Counted from the stretch's first letter, positions 36,987 to 47,672 are shown. The stretch is DNA of 64,000 nucleotides from Rhodospirillaceae bacterium (GCA_018401495.1 JAGYJX010000012.1:62001-126000); one strand, 5' to 3'. A program made the numbers and translations. The notes: generated by a model from the sequence alone, not told the origin.

Positions 36987-38942
36987 ATGGCCAGGCTGCG
37001 CCTTCCCGATGCGGACCCGCGTCTGCCCGACCTGGGGGCGCCGGGCATGCACAACCTCGCCATCCTGGTGGTGGTGGTCGTCTCCCTGTACTTCGGCCGC
37101 GAGATCTTCGTGCCGATGGCGCTGGCGCTGATCCTGAGCTTCGCGCTCGCCCCGGCGGTCTCGTGGCTGCGCCGCCTGCGCGTGCCGCGGTTCCCGGCGG
37201 TGCTGGGCGTCGTCCTGCTCGCCTTCCTGAGCATCCTGGTGTTCGGCGCGGTGGTTGCGGGTCAAGCCTCGCAGCTGGCCGACAACCTGCCGCGCTACCA
37301 GTACAACATCCAGGACAAGATCCGATCGTTCCGGTCCAGCGCGGCGGAGGGCGGCGTCGTCAGGCGCGCCTCCGAGATGCTGCGGGAATTGAGCGAGGAG
37401 ATCGAGGGCGAGGAATCGCCTGCCGAGGCCCTGGATCCCGGAGCGTCGCGCCAGGAGCGTCGGACGGAGGAGCCGAAGCCCGTCCCGGTCCAGATCCAGC
37501 AGCCCGCTCCGAGGCCGCTCCAGCTCATTCAGACCATCATCGGCCCGCTGATCGAGCCGCTCGCCACCACCGGCATCGTGGTGGTGTTCGTGGTGTTCAT
37601 GCTGCTCCAGCGCGGCGACCTGCGCGACCGCTTCATCAGGCTGGCCGGCGCCGACGACCTGAACCGGACGACCGAGGCGATCAGCGACGCCGGCAAGCGG
37701 ATCGGCCGGTACCTGCTGATGCAACTGGTGGTGAACGCCACCTACGCGATCCCGGTGGCCATCGGGCTGTGGGTGATCGGGGTGCCCAACCCGCTGCTGT
37801 GGGGGATGCTGGCGATGATCCTGCGCTTCGTCCCCTATGTCGGCCCGGTGATCGCGTCGTTCTTCCCGCTCGCCCTGGCGGTCGCGGTGGACCCGGGCTG
37901 GACCATGTTCCTGTGGACGGCGGCGCTGTTCGTCGTGCTGGAGCTGATCAGCAACAACGTCGTCGAGCCGCTGCTCTACGGCGCGAGCACCGGCCTCTCG
38001 CCGGTGGCGGTGATCGCCGCCGCGATCTTCTGGACCTGGCTCTGGGGGCCGGTCGGCCTGCTGCTGTCGACGCCGCTGACGGTCTGCTTCGTGGTGCTCG
38101 GCCGGCACGTGCCGCGCTTCGGGTTTCTCGACGTTCTGCTCGGCAGCGAGCCGGTCCTGACCCCCCAGGAGAGCCTGTACCAGCGGCTGCTCGCCGGCGA
38201 CCCCGACGAGGCGACCGAGCGGGCCGAGGAGTTCCTGGAGGAGCGGCCGTTGCTGAGCTTCTACGAGGAGGTGGCGATCCCGGCGCTCAGCCTGATGGAG
38301 CACGACCGCGCCCGCGGCGTGCTCGACGACCACCGCCGCGCCCTGATCGCGTCCAGCCTGCTCACGCTGGTGGACAACCTGTCGGAGCACGAGGACGCCG
38401 CCGAGGCCGAGGACGCCGCGGCGGCAGCCGGAGAGGACCGGCGGCGGAGGTCCCCCGCCGGCCCCTGCCCGGTGGCGCCGGAGGACCTCGCCCCGGACTG
38501 GCGGGAGCGGCCGGTGCTCTGCGCCGGCGGCCGCGGCAACCTGGACGACGCCGCCTCCGCCATTCTCGGCCAGCTGTTCGAGCGGTGCGGCGTCGGCACC
38601 CGTCTGGTCTCGTTCGACGCCAACGCGTCGGCCGCCTACGCCGGCCTGGACCTGCAGGGCGTTCGCCTGATCTGCCTGTCCTACATGAACGCCGGCTCGT
38701 TCGCCCACGCCCGCTACCTGGTTCGCCGCCTGCGGCGGCGCACCGACGCCCGCATCCTCGTCGGGTTCTGGTCGCTCGACCCCGAGGAGGCCGGCCGCCT
38801 CGACCTCGTCAAGATGACGCGCGCCGACGTGTGCGTGACGTCGCTGGGCGCGGCGATCGAGCAGATCCTCGAGGGCGTGCCCACGGCGGGGCGCGTCACC
38901 GAGCCGGGCCGCGGCGGCGTGGCGCTGGTGCCCGCCGGGTAG
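36987..38942 (+). CDS. AI-2E family transporter with extra C-terminal cytoplasmic domain
   Basis: The 651-residue protein has AI-2E/PerM features in residues about 25-390: IFVPMALALILSFALAPAVS, a long cytoplasmic-like loop, PYVGPVIASFFPLALAVA and STGLSPVAVIAAAIFWTWLW. The loop at about 145-175 is charged and proline-rich. After a helical stretch (TERAEEFLEERPLLSFYEEV) comes a C-terminal domain of about 130 residues, VLCAGGRGNLDDAASAILGQ to ADVCVTSLGAAIEQIL, with the alternating strand-helix pattern of a cobalamin-binding-like Rossmann fold but without the DxHxxG motif. AI-2E proteins are proposed exporters or Na+/H+ antiporters; the extra domain may sense or regulate. The reading frame is intact. 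Confidence 0.82.
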   Translation: MARLRLPDADPRLPDLGAPGMHNLAILVVVVVSLYFGREIFVPMALALILSFALAPAVSWLRRLRVPRFPAVLGVVLLAFLSILVFGAVVAGQASQLADNLPRYQYNIQDKIRSFRSSAAEGGVVRRASEMLRELSEEIEGEESPAEALDPGASRQERRTEEPKPVPVQIQQPAPRPLQLIQTIIGPLIEPLATTGIVVVFVVFMLLQRGDLRDRFIRLAGADDLNRTTEAISDAGKRIGRYLLMQLVVNATYAIPVAIGLWVIGVPNPLLWGMLAMILRFVPYVGPVIASFFPLALAVAVDPGWTMFLWTAALFVVLELISNNVVEPLLYGASTGLSPVAVIAAAIFWTWLWGPVGLLLSTPLTVCFVVLGRHVPRFGFLDVLLGSEPVLTPQESLYQRLLAGDPDEATERAEEFLEERPLLSFYEEVAIPALSLMEHDRARGVLDDHRRALIASSLLTLVDNLSEHEDAAEAEDAAAAAGEDRRRRSPAGPCPVAPEDLAPDWRERPVLCAGGRGNLDDAASAILGQLFERCGVGTRLVSFDANASAAYAGLDLQGVRLICLSYMNAGSFAHARYLVRRLRRRTDARILVGFWSLDPEEAGRLDLVKMTRADVCVTSLGAAIEQILEGVPTAGRVTEPGRGGVALVPAG

Positions 38943-39039
38943 CCGCCGGCGATCCCGCGCCGCGGCGGCGGCGGCGTTTTCCAAACCGCCGCCGACCGGC
39001 TACGCTGCTGGCCGAGGAAACGCACCAGAGGGCCTCCGC

Positions 39040-40019
39040 ATGCCCCCGCACCACAGATCGCCGCCGACCGGATCGAGGAAGCCGCGCACACCGTCATGGC
39101 CAAGGCCGGGATCGAGATCCCGGACGATTACCTGCACGGCATCCAGGCGATGGCCTCGACCGAGTCCGGCGATCTGTCCGCCTTCGTGCTGCGCGCCATG
39201 CTGGAGAACTGGGAAGCCGCCAAGGCCGATCGCCGGCCGATGTGCGCCGACACCGGGGTGCCGCGCTACTACGTGAAGATCGGCAACGAGGCCCGCGTCG
39301 AGGGCGGGCCGATCGAGCTGGAGCGTCGCCTCCGGCGGGCCACCGCGCGCGCCACCCACGACGTGCCGCTGCGCCCGAACCGGGTGCACCCGCTGTCGCG
39401 CCGGGACAACGACAACAACGTCGGCATCAACGCGCCCGAGATCGAGTACAGCTTCGAGCCGGACGCCGACTGGATCGACGTCACCACCGTCCACAAGGGC
39501 GGGCTGTTCGGCACCGATTACCGCATGCTGTTCCCGGCCGACGGCGTCGACGGCATCAAGCGGTTCTACCTCGACACCCTGATCGCGTTCGGCAAGCGCG
39601 GGCTCGCCTGCCAGCCGGCGATCGTCGGCATCGGGCTCGGCGGGTCCAAGGACACCTGCATGGTGCTCGGCAAGCAGGCGGCGTGCCTGCGGGTGGTCGG
39701 CGACCGCAACCCCGACCCGGAGATCGCCGCGCTGGAGGACGAGCTGAAGGCGCTCGGCAACTCGATCGGCATGGGTGCGATGGGCTTCGTCGGCTCGTCC
39801 ATGGTGGTCGATTGCCACATCGAGGTCGGCTACACCCACACCGGTGGCATGCCGATGAGCGTGCATTGCTTCTGCCTGTCGTCGCGGCGCGCGACGGCGC
39901 GGCTGCACCCGGACGGGCGGATCGAGTACCGCACCGACCCCGAATGGTTTACCCCCTACCTGCGACGGGACACGGTCGAATGGCAGAGCCCAGCGGCAAG
40001 CTCAAAGAAGTCCGCCTGA
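39040..40019 (+). CDS. class I fumarate hydratase / L-tartrate dehydratase alpha subunit, N-terminus frame broken
   Basis: From 39096 the protein reads MAKAGIEIPDDYLHGIQAMA and MCADTGVPRYYVKIGNEARV, where the cysteine is a 4Fe-4S ligand of the fumerase alpha domain (PF05681), followed by PLRPNRVHPLSRRDNDNNVG, VGIGLGGSKDTCMVLGKQA and a later cysteine in VDCHIEVGYTHTGGMPMSVH. Upstream, QIAADRIEEAAHTV continues the family N-terminus in the same frame, joined to an ATG at 39040 by a shift near 39055. The enzyme adds or removes water from fumarate/malate or tartrate with an iron-sulfur cluster. Being split into alpha and beta genes suggests the TtdAB or archaeal-type two-subunit form. Confidence 0.83.
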
Positions 40020-40663
40020 CCACCCCGGTCCGGCACGAGGATCTGCGCCGCCTCGAACTCGGCGACGTCGTCTACCTGGACGGGCTGATCTACACGGGGC
40101 GCGAGAGCGTCTACAAGCGCGTGCTGCAGGACGGCGTGGCCCCTCCGGTCGACCTGAAGGCGCTGACCAACGTCAACTTCCACTGCTCGCCGGCGGCCTC
40201 GCGCAACGCCGACGGAACCTTCAACGTCGGCGCCGTCACCGCCACCGCCAGCTTCCGGTTCTCGAAATGGCTGCCGAAATGGCTCGAGGTCTCGGGTGCG
40301 AAGGTGATCGTCGGCAAGGGCGGGATGAGCGAGCAGGACTACCGCGACACTTTCGTGCCGGCGGGGGCGGTGTACCTGACCACCGTAGGCTACGGCACCG
40401 GCGCGCTGCTCGGGCGCGGCATCAGGCGGGTGCGCGACGCCCACTGGATCGACGATCTCGGCATCGCCCAGGCGATGTGGGTGTTCGAGGTCGAGCGGTT
40501 CGGACCGCTGCTGGTGGAGAGCGACCTCGACGGCAACTCGCTGTTCGAGCGCAACAACCGGATCGTCAACCAGGGCCTGGCCCGGCTGTACGAAGGCCTG
40601 AAGCCGCCGAGCCTGGCGCGCTACGGCGAGACCGACGACCGGCGCGACGAACTGATCGGCTAG
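39980..40663 (+). CDS. class I fumarate hydratase / L-tartrate dehydratase beta subunit
   Basis: The 227-residue protein has the fumerase C-terminal fold: TTPVRHEDLRRLELGDVVYL, GLIYTGRESVYKRVLQDGVA, the conserved GKGGMSEQDY loop, and LTTVGYGTGALLGRGIRRV. It forms the swivelling domain that completes the active site of the alpha subunit. The ATG at 39980 lies 40 bases inside the end of the alpha gene, a tight coupling. WVFEVERFGPLLVESDLDGN near the C-terminus fits the family. Substrate preference (fumarate, tartrate or a related dicarboxylate) is not decided by sequence. Confidence 0.86.
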   Translation: MAEPSGKLKEVRLTTPVRHEDLRRLELGDVVYLDGLIYTGRESVYKRVLQDGVAPPVDLKALTNVNFHCSPAASRNADGTFNVGAVTATASFRFSKWLPKWLEVSGAKVIVGKGGMSEQDYRDTFVPAGAVYLTTVGYGTGALLGRGIRRVRDAHWIDDLGIAQAMWVFEVERFGPLLVESDLDGNSLFERNNRIVNQGLARLYEGLKPPSLARYGETDDRRDELIG

Positions 40664-40685
40664 GCCGGGCGCCGGATCCCACACC

Positions 40686-42169
40686 CTACTCCAGCGCCCG
40701 CGCCAGCCCGGCGATGCCGCGGCGCAGCTCGTCGTCGTCGACCGTCGCGAAGCCGAGCAGCAGGGCCGGCGGCACGGCGAGCCTCACCGGACGACCACCG
40801 CGTTCCCGGGTGGTGGTAGTCCTCCAGCGCCGGCGCCAGCACGTCGAACCCGGCGCAACGGCGCGACACCACCCGCCTGTCGCTGCCGGGCGGCAGGGTG
40901 GCGAGCGTGTGGAAGCCCGATTCTCCCGGCCAGACGGACACGGCGCCGCCGAACTGGTCGCGGAGCGCCGCCGCCAGGGCGTCCCGGCGGGCCCGGTACA
41001 GCGCCCGCATGCGCCGGACGTGGCGGGCGAACTCGCCCAGCTCAAGGAAGTCCGCGAGAGCCGCCTGCGCCAGCGTCGGGACCACCTTGTCGTGGGAGAG
41101 GCGCGCGCCACCGGCTCCTGCAAGGCCGGCGGCACCACCAGATAGCCGATCCGGAGCGCCTGCGTCAGGACCTTGCTGAACGAGCCCATGTAGATGACCC
41201 GCCCGTGCCGGTCCAGGGTCTGCAGCGGCGGCAGCACGCGGGCGGCGTACTGGAACTCGCCGTCGTAGTCGTCCTCCAGGATCCACGCCATCTGGTCGTG
41301 CGCCCAGGCCAGCAACTGGCTTCGGCGCGCGAGCGGCATGCCCATGCCGAGCGGGTACTGCCGGGTCGGCGTGACCAGCGCCAGCCGGGCGTCGGGCGCC
41401 AGCAGCCAGCCGGCGTCGACGTCCAGCCCGTCGCCGTCGACCGGCACCGGCACCGGCACCACCTGGTGGGCCGCCAGGGTCTGTCGCCCGGTCGGCCAGC
41501 CCGGATTCTCGGTCCAGGCCCGTTCGCCCGGGTCCAGCAGCAGCCGGGCCAGCATTCCGGTCGCGTGGGTGCTGCCGGCGGTGATCAGCACCTGCTCCGG
41601 CGCGCAGACCAGGCCCCGGGCGGTCGCGAGATACGACGCGATCGCCTCGCGCAGCTCCGGCAGGCCGCCGGCCGGGGCTTGCGGAAGTCGCCGGCGGCCG
41701 CCGCGCGCCAGCGACGGGCCAGCAGCCGGGCGAAAACCCGGCGCGGGAACTGGTCGTCCGCCGGCAGGGTCGGCGCGAACGCCCCGGTCGAGCGCGTCTC
41801 GAAATTGCCGGTCTCGGCGAGAGCCCGCCCGCGGCGCGACAGCGCCGGCCGGGCCCGCCCGACCGCGTGATCGGGCTCGACCGGGGCCGGCCCGGACGGC
41901 GGCCGACGCGCGACGAAGGTGCCGGAGCCGCGGCGGCTTTCCAGCAGACCCTCGGCCAAGAGAAAATCGTAGGCCTCGCGCACCGGACGTCGCGACACCG
42001 CAAGCGCCGCCGCCGCGTCGCGGGTCGACGGCAGCCGTGTGCCGGCCGCCAGCCGACCCCGCAGGATGCCGCCGCGCAGCTCGAGGTAGATCTGGTGGTA
42101 CAGCGGCGCGGCGGCGCCGGCGTCGACCGCGACGAAATCCAGAACCGGTACCAGACGGCGTCCAGACAT
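40686..42169 (-). CDS. MocR/GntR-family PLP-dependent regulator, frame broken three times
   Basis: The N-terminal GntR helix-turn-helix reads LYHQIYLELRGGILRGRL and STRDAAAALAVSRRPVREAY. Past a change near 41690 the aminotransferase domain reads GLPELREAIASYLATARGLV, LITAGSTHATGMLARLLLDP, ILEDDYDGEFQYAA and the PLP lysine motif MGSFSKVLTQALRIGYL; further changes lie near 41105 and 40800 before the end FATVDDDELRRGIAGLARAL. Joined length is about 494 residues. It is divergent from the solute-binding protein gene and probably controls the phosphonate-like uptake operon. The ATG at 42169 begins the predicted N-terminal extension before the helix-turn-helix. Confidence 0.82.
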
Positions 42170-42308
42170 GGCGTACCCGCGTGAAGTGGGCCCAGGAACC
42201 GTCCTGAGGTGGGCACCATTCGAGCCCACTTTGTAAACAAGCCATCATCCTCCGGCGCTATCAACCGTGCTGTCCGGGAGCCCCCCCGACGGAGCAAGGA
42301 GGAGAGCC
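42170..42308. promoter_or_regulatory. divergent control region with GTGGGC sites
   Basis: GTGGGC occurs at 42186-42191 and 42209-42214 (direct, 23 bases apart) and its complement GCCCAC at 42224-42229. The outer pair forms an inverted repeat AAGTGGGCCC / GAGCCCACTT. Two direct half-sites plus one inverted half-site is an arrangement described for MocR regulators. The region also carries GGAGCAAGGAGGAG, the ribosome site of the solute-binding protein gene. Confidence 0.4.
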
Positions 42309-43268
42309 ATGCAGCGCATTTCGATGAAGGCCGCCATCGCCGCGGCGATTGTCGGCCTGGCGGTCGCGGCGCCGGCCGAGGCGAAGGAGTTGGTGCTCTA
42401 CACCGCGTCCAACGCGAAGATCGAGAAGGACGTGGTGGCCGCCTTCCAGGCCGCGCACCCGGAGATCGAGGTCAAGGCGGTCAACATGTCGACCGGGCCG
42501 ATCACCCAGAAGGTGCTGGCCGAGAAGGGCAACCCGCAGGCCGACGTGATCTGGATGGTCAACGACTTCGCGCTGGAGCGCCTGAAGACCGAGGGCGCGC
42601 TCGAGCCCTACGCCCCGAAGGGGATGCTGATCACCGACGAGTTCAAGGATCCCGACGGGTTCTGGTACGGCCACAACGCCACGATCATGGCGATGGCGGT
42701 GAACACCAAGATGCTGACCGAGAAGAAGCTGCCGACGCCGACCGACTGGGTCGACCTGATCAAGCCGGCCTATCGCGGCCAGGTCACCGTCGCGGCACCG
42801 ACCAAGTCCGGCACCGGCTTCACCATCTTCACCGCGATGAACGACATGTTCGGCGAGAGCTTCATCGAGAACCTCCACGAGAACATCTTCCAGTACAACT
42901 CCAGCGGCAGCGCCGCCGCGCGGCAGGTTGCCGCCGGCGAGAACGCGATCGGCCTCAGCTACGACACCGCCATCCTGCAGCAGGTCTCGGCGAGCCCGGA
43001 CGTGAAGCTGGTGATCGGCCGGATGTCGCCGAACATCATCGAGGGAGCGGGGCTGATCGCCGGCGCGCCCAACACCGCCGAAGGCAAGGTCTTCATGGAC
43101 TGGCTGTTCGGCGAGGGCGGCATGAAGGCGCTCGCGCCGCACGTCGGCATCGGCGCCGCCCCGGGCTACGGCAACGTGCCGCTCGACCAGATCCATCTCT
43201 GGAAGCTGCGGCGTCCGGTCGACGAGGACGGGTTCAAGCAGGCCTGGGCCAAGAAATACGAGAAATAG
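42309..43268 (+). CDS. ABC solute-binding protein, 2-aminoethylphosphonate-type
   Basis: The 319-residue protein has a signal peptide (residues 1-25, ending APAEA) and a type II periplasmic fold: KELVLYTASNAKIEKDVVAA, VKAVNMSTGPITQKVLAEKG, DVIWMVNDFALERLK and KPAYRGQVTVAAPTKSGTG. This is close to iron(III)- and AEP-binding family members (PhnS/AepX type) that bind anionic compounds. The following ATPase, two-module permease and PbfA-like enzyme support aminoethylphosphonate or hydroxylated AEP as ligand. AAGGAGGAG precedes the ATG at 42309. Iron or sulfate binding is the alternative. Confidence 0.8.
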   Translation: MQRISMKAAIAAAIVGLAVAAPAEAKELVLYTASNAKIEKDVVAAFQAAHPEIEVKAVNMSTGPITQKVLAEKGNPQADVIWMVNDFALERLKTEGALEPYAPKGMLITDEFKDPDGFWYGHNATIMAMAVNTKMLTEKKLPTPTDWVDLIKPAYRGQVTVAAPTKSGTGFTIFTAMNDMFGESFIENLHENIFQYNSSGSAAARQVAAGENAIGLSYDTAILQQVSASPDVKLVIGRMSPNIIEGAGLIAGAPNTAEGKVFMDWLFGEGGMKALAPHVGIGAAPGYGNVPLDQIHLWKLRRPVDEDGFKQAWAKKYEK

Positions 43269-43294
43269 GCCGCCGCCCGGATCCGGTTCGGCCG

Positions 43295-44381
43295 ATGACC
43301 ACCCTCGCCTTCGAGGCGGTCGCCAAGCGGTTCGGCGGCACCGTGGCGGTCGACTCCGTCGACCTCTCGGTGCCGTCGGGCAGCTTCTTCACCCTGCTCG
43401 GCCCCAGCGGCTGCGGCAAGACCACACTGCTGCGGATGGCCGCCGGCTTCGTGCTGCCTGATGCCGGGCGGGTGCGGGTCGGCGGCGCCGACGTCACCCG
43501 GGTGCCGCCGCACCGCCGCGGCCTGGGCTTCGTGTTCCAGAGCTACGCCCTGTTCCCGACCAAGACCGTCTTCGAGAACATCGCCTTCGCGCTGGCGTTG
43601 CGCGGCGACGCCCGCGCCCGGATCGCGGCGCGCGTCACGGCGCTCTGCCGGCTGGTCGGGCTGCACGGGCTCGAGGATCGTTACCCGCACGAACTGTCCG
43701 GGGGCCAGCAGCAGCGCGTGGCTCTGGCCCGGGCGCTGGCGCCCGAGCCGCCGGTGCTGCTGCTCGACGAGCCGCTGTCGGCGCTCGACGCCGAAATCCG
43801 ACTGCGGTTGCGCGAGGAGATCCGCCGGATCGTCGAGGAACTCGGCATCACCGCCCTCTACGTGACCCACGACCAGGAGGAGGCGCTGTCGATTTCCGAC
43901 AGGATCGCGGTCATGCGCGACGGCCGTGTGCTGCAGGCGGGATCGCCGAGCGAGATCTATCTGCACCCGCGCCATGCCTTCGTCGCCCGGTTCGTCGGTA
44001 CCGCCAACACCATCGCCTGCCGGATCCTCGGCGAAGATCGGGTGCAGTGCGGCGACCGCCGTCTGGCGGTGCGGCCGAACGGCCACGCCGGCCACGCCGG
44101 GCCGACCATCCTGACCTGGCGGCCCGAGCATGGCAGCGTCCGCACGGGATGCGCCGATCCGGCCGCGCTGCCGGGCCGCCTGGTGGGCGCGAAGCTTCCT
44201 CGGGCCGGTGGTGCGGCTGCGGCTCGCCCTGGCATCGGGCGAGACGGTCCTGGGCGAGCGCCCGGCGCGCGACTGGTTCGCGGCGCCGCTCGAGCCCGGA
44301 GCGGAGCTGTCGCTGGCGATCGACCCCGATTTCGCGACCGTTCTGCCCGCCGACGAACCGACGGGACAAGACGATGCCTAG
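43295..44381 (+). CDS. ABC transporter ATP-binding protein of the phosphonate-type operon, frame broken near the end
   Basis: Walker A is LLGPSGCGKTTLLRM, the Q loop FVFQSYALFPTKTVFENIAF, the signature LSGGQQQRVALARALAPEPP and Walker B LLLDEPLSALDAEIR. This is the CUT1/POPT-type ATPase (PotA, FbpC, PhnT). A TOBE-like C-terminal region follows; its frame changes near 44190 and continues SFLGPVVRLRLALASGETVL. Joined length is about 362 residues. It powers uptake with the adjacent permease, whose ATG lies inside the last codons of this gene. Confidence 0.87.
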
Positions 44382-46424
44382 GCTGCCCGCCGCCTGGCCG
44401 GCCATTCTCGGGCTCGGCGCCCTGATCGTCGCGTTCATCGGCGTGCCGCTCGGCGCCATGCTGCTGCGCAGCGCCGTGGTGTCGGCGCCGTTGCCGGCGG
44501 TCGAGTTGATCGGCGTCACAGCCGACGCCCTGGCCCTGCTGCCGGCGCCGGATCGCGACGCCCTGCTCGCGCAATGGAGCGAGCGCGCCACCCCCGCCAG
44601 CGCATGGAGGCGGTAGCCGCCGCGCTGGAGGCAAGCGGCCTGCCGGTCCCCTGGGACCGCGCCGCCGCCTACGATCATCAGGTCGCGGCCGCGGCGCGGG
44701 CGCTCGATGCCCTGCCGGCGCCGCGACGCGCGGAAGTGGAGGCGCTGCTGCCGCTGGCGGTCGCCGCCCTCCACCGGCGGGTGCCGCTGGCCTTCACGCT
44801 GCGCGACCGCCTCACGGAAGCGGAGTTCGACAGGCTGCGCAGCGGCGTCTCGGAGCGCCTCGGCCTCGACCACTATCTGCGGGTCGTCGCGGAGGAACGG
44901 TTCCGGCGCGCGGCCGCGAATTCGTTGCTGCTGGCCGGCGTCACCACGGTGCTGACAACCGGCCTCGCCCTGCTCGCCGCGCACGGCGTCAACCGCCGGA
45001 TCGTGGTCGGCGCCGGCGCGGCCCGCCTCGGCCTGCTGGTCCCCCTGGTTTCGCCGCCGGTGGTGGTGGCGACCGCCGCCGTCATGCTGTTCGGCCGCAA
45101 CGGGCTGGTGACCTACGGCCTGCTCGACCGCGGGCTCGGCTGGATCGACGCCTCGGTCGGCAACCTGTACGGCCCGTCCGGCGTGGTGATTGCCCAGGTG
45201 CTGAGCTTCCTGCCGCCCGCCTTCATCGTCTTCGACAACCTGATGGCCCGGCAGGACGGCCGGCTCGACGAAGCCGCGGCCAGTCTCGGCGCCGGCCCGT
45301 GGCGCGGGCTGCTGCACGTCTCGCTGCCGATGGCGCAGCCGGGAATCATCCGGGCGGCGACGCTGGTGTTCATCCTGGCGATGACGGATTTCGGCAATCC
45401 GATGGTGATCGGCAAGGATCTGCCGGTGCTGGCCGGGGTCCTCTACGACGAGATGATCGGTTTCCAGAATACCCCGCTGGCGTCGGCGATCGCGCTGTGG
45501 CTGATCGTCCCGGCGCTGTCGGTCTACCTGCTGCTGGACCGGATCGGCCGGCGCAAGCGGTTCGAGACCGTGGGCGCCGGCGCTCCGTCGACGATCCCGC
45601 CCCCGGCCGCCGCGCGCATCGGCCTCAGCCTGCTGGTCTGGTCGATCATCGGCTTCACCGCGGTGATCTACGCGACCATCGCCGCCGGGGCCTTCGTGGC
45701 GGTCTGGGGCCGCGACTGGGGCTTCACCACGGCGCATTTCACGGCCGCCGAGGTGGTGCCGGGCTTCGTCTCCAGCCACGCCGGCATCGCCCCCGTGTGG
45801 ACCAGCCTGATGGTGGCCGGGGTGGCGGCGCCGATCGGCGGCGTGATGGCGATCGCCCTCGCCTGGCTGGCCGAGCGCTTCCGCTCGACCGCGACCGAGG
45901 CGCTGTCCTTCCTGGTCATGCTGCCGGCGATCCTGCCGGGCGTCGTGTTCGGCATCGGCTACGTCGTGGCCTTCAACGCGCCGCTCGGCATTTCCGCCCT
46001 GTCGCTGAACGGCACCCACACGATCCTGGTGCTCAACATCCTGTTCGGAAACATGTTCGTGGGCGTGCTGGCCGGCCGCGCCATGCTGCGCCGGGTCGAC
46101 CGCTCGCTCGAGGAGGCGGCGGCCTCGCTCGGCGCCACCCTCTGGCAGCGCTTCCGCCTGGTGGTCCTGCCGGTGGTGCGCCGGGCGGTCCTGCTGGGGG
46201 CGCTCTACGTGTTCGTCGACGGGCTCTCGACCTTCTCGGCGGTGGTGTTCCTGCAGGGTCCGGACATCGACCTCGCCGCGGTCGCGATCTTCGACAGCGC
46301 CGAGAGCGCCTACTACGGCAAGGCCTGCGCCATGAGCGTGACGATCCTGCTGATCGTGTTCGCGGTCATGGCCGGCCTTCGCCTGATCGAGCGACGCAGC
46401 GGAGAGCAACGCCGTGCAGCCTGA
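44374..46424 (+). CDS. two-module ABC permease, aminoethylphosphonate-type, frame broken
   Basis: The protein is one long permease (about 680 residues) with two binding-protein-dependent transport modules. The first EAA-type loop reads LDEAAASLGAGPWRGLLHVS and the second LEEAAASLGATLWQRFRLVV, each followed by a proline-rich cytoplasmic motif. An N-terminal helix VAFIGVPLGAMLLRSAVVSA and a periplasmic-like insertion precede the first module; the frame changes near 44590 inside it. Fused double permeases are typical of FbpB/PhnU2/AepW importers. Position after the binding protein and ATPase, with overlap, fixes its role in the same transporter. Confidence 0.85.
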
Positions 46425-47672
46425 CGACAGTTCCCGCCCGACCCTGGCGGCGCGCGACGCGGCCGTGTTCCTCAGCCAGCGCGGATCGAGCCCGGTGACC
46501 CGGACGGCGGTCGGCTGCGACGGACCGTACCTGATCGACGCGGACGGCCGACGCATCCTGGACCTGCACGGCAACGGCGCGCATCACCTCGGCTACCGGC
46601 ACCCGGCGGTGCTCGACGCCGTGCGCCGGCAGATCGAGACCCTGGCCGTTCGCGCCGCGGCGCTTCACCAATCCCGCCGCGGTGGCGCTGGCCGAGCGGC
46701 TCGCCGGGCTCTGGCCCTACGGCGCCTCCCGCGTGCTGCTGGCCCCGACCGGAACCGACGCCATCGAGATCGCGCTGAAGCTCGCCTACGTCGCGACCGG
46801 CCGCCGCGGCACCCTGGCTTCGACGGCGCCTGGCACGGCGCCGGGCTGGGGGCGCTGTCGGTCGGCGGGCGAGCCCACGAGCGCGCCGCGATGCCGCGGC
46901 TGGAGGGCCGCCGCCACCTGCCGGCGTTCTGGGCCGACCCGGCGCCGCGCGGCCCCGACCGCGAGACCGCGGCCCGACGCGCCATCGGGAGCGCTGGAAC
47001 GCGCGCTCGCCGAGGATCCGCCGGCGGCCCTGGTGGGCGAGCCGGTGCACTCGACGCCCGGTCTGCCGCCCGACTGGTTCTGGCCGGCCGCGGGCGAGCT
47101 CTGCCGCCGGCACGGCACCCTGCTGATCCTCGACGAGATCCCGACCGGCCTCGGGAAGACCGGCCGGCTGTTCGCGTCCGAGACGGTCGGCGCGGTGCCG
47201 GACATCACCGTCCTCGGCAAGGCGCTCGGCGGCGCGGTGGTGCCGCTCGCCGCGGTGATCGCCCGCGCCGAGCTCGACCTGGCCGGCGGCATCGCCATCG
47301 GCCACATCACCCACGAGAAGAACCCGCTGCTGTCGGCCGTCGGCCTCGCCGTGCTCGACGTCATCCAGGCCGATGGCCTGGTCGCGCGGTCGCGGGCGAA
47401 CGGCGAGCGGCTGGCCCGCGGCCTCGCCGCCCTGGGCGACGCCGACGGAGTCGCCGGCTCCGAGGTGGTCGGCCTCGCTCGCGGCCGTGCGGGTCGGTCC
47501 GGGCGTGGACGCGCTGGCTGTCGAGGACGAGGCCTATCGCCGCGGCCTCAACCTGACGGCCGACCGCGCCGGCCGGGTGTCGCTGTCGATGCCGCTGATC
47601 CTGGACGCCGACACCGTCGATCGGGTGGCGGGCCTCCTGGGCGAGGCCATTCGGGCGACCGTTCGGCGGTAG
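46414..47672 (+). CDS. class III PLP enzyme, PbfA-like (aminoethylphosphonate catabolism), frame broken four times
   Basis: Read across frames, the protein has DADGRRILDLHGNGAHHLGY, RRFTNPAAVALAERLAGLWP, LLAPTGTDAIEIALKLAYVA, FDGAWHGAGLGALSVGGRAH, LLILDEIPTGLGKTGRLFAS, the PLP lysine in TVLGKALGGAVVPLAA, and HITHEKNPLLSAVG. Frame changes fall near 46660, 46815, 46985 and 47475. These blocks fit class III aminotransferases, and LHGNGAHHLGY with HEKNP resembles PbfA, the lyase that releases phosphonoacetaldehyde and ammonia from (R)-1-hydroxy-2-aminoethylphosphonate. It starts with GTG overlapping the permease gene. A true aminotransferase is the alternative. No PhnW, PhnX or PhnY gene is in view. 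Confidence 0.72.

Noticed and set aside
35592..38984. Open frame of 1130 codons on the minus strand
   Set aside because: It lies antisense to the GH3 and AI-2E genes and reads as arginine-, glutamine- and histidine-rich repeats without domains; a high-GC shadow.
35897..40663. Open frame of 1588 codons on the plus strand
   Set aside because: Only the end, from 39980, is a real gene (fumarase beta). The remainder is an alternative frame of the GH3, AI-2E and alpha-subunit genes.
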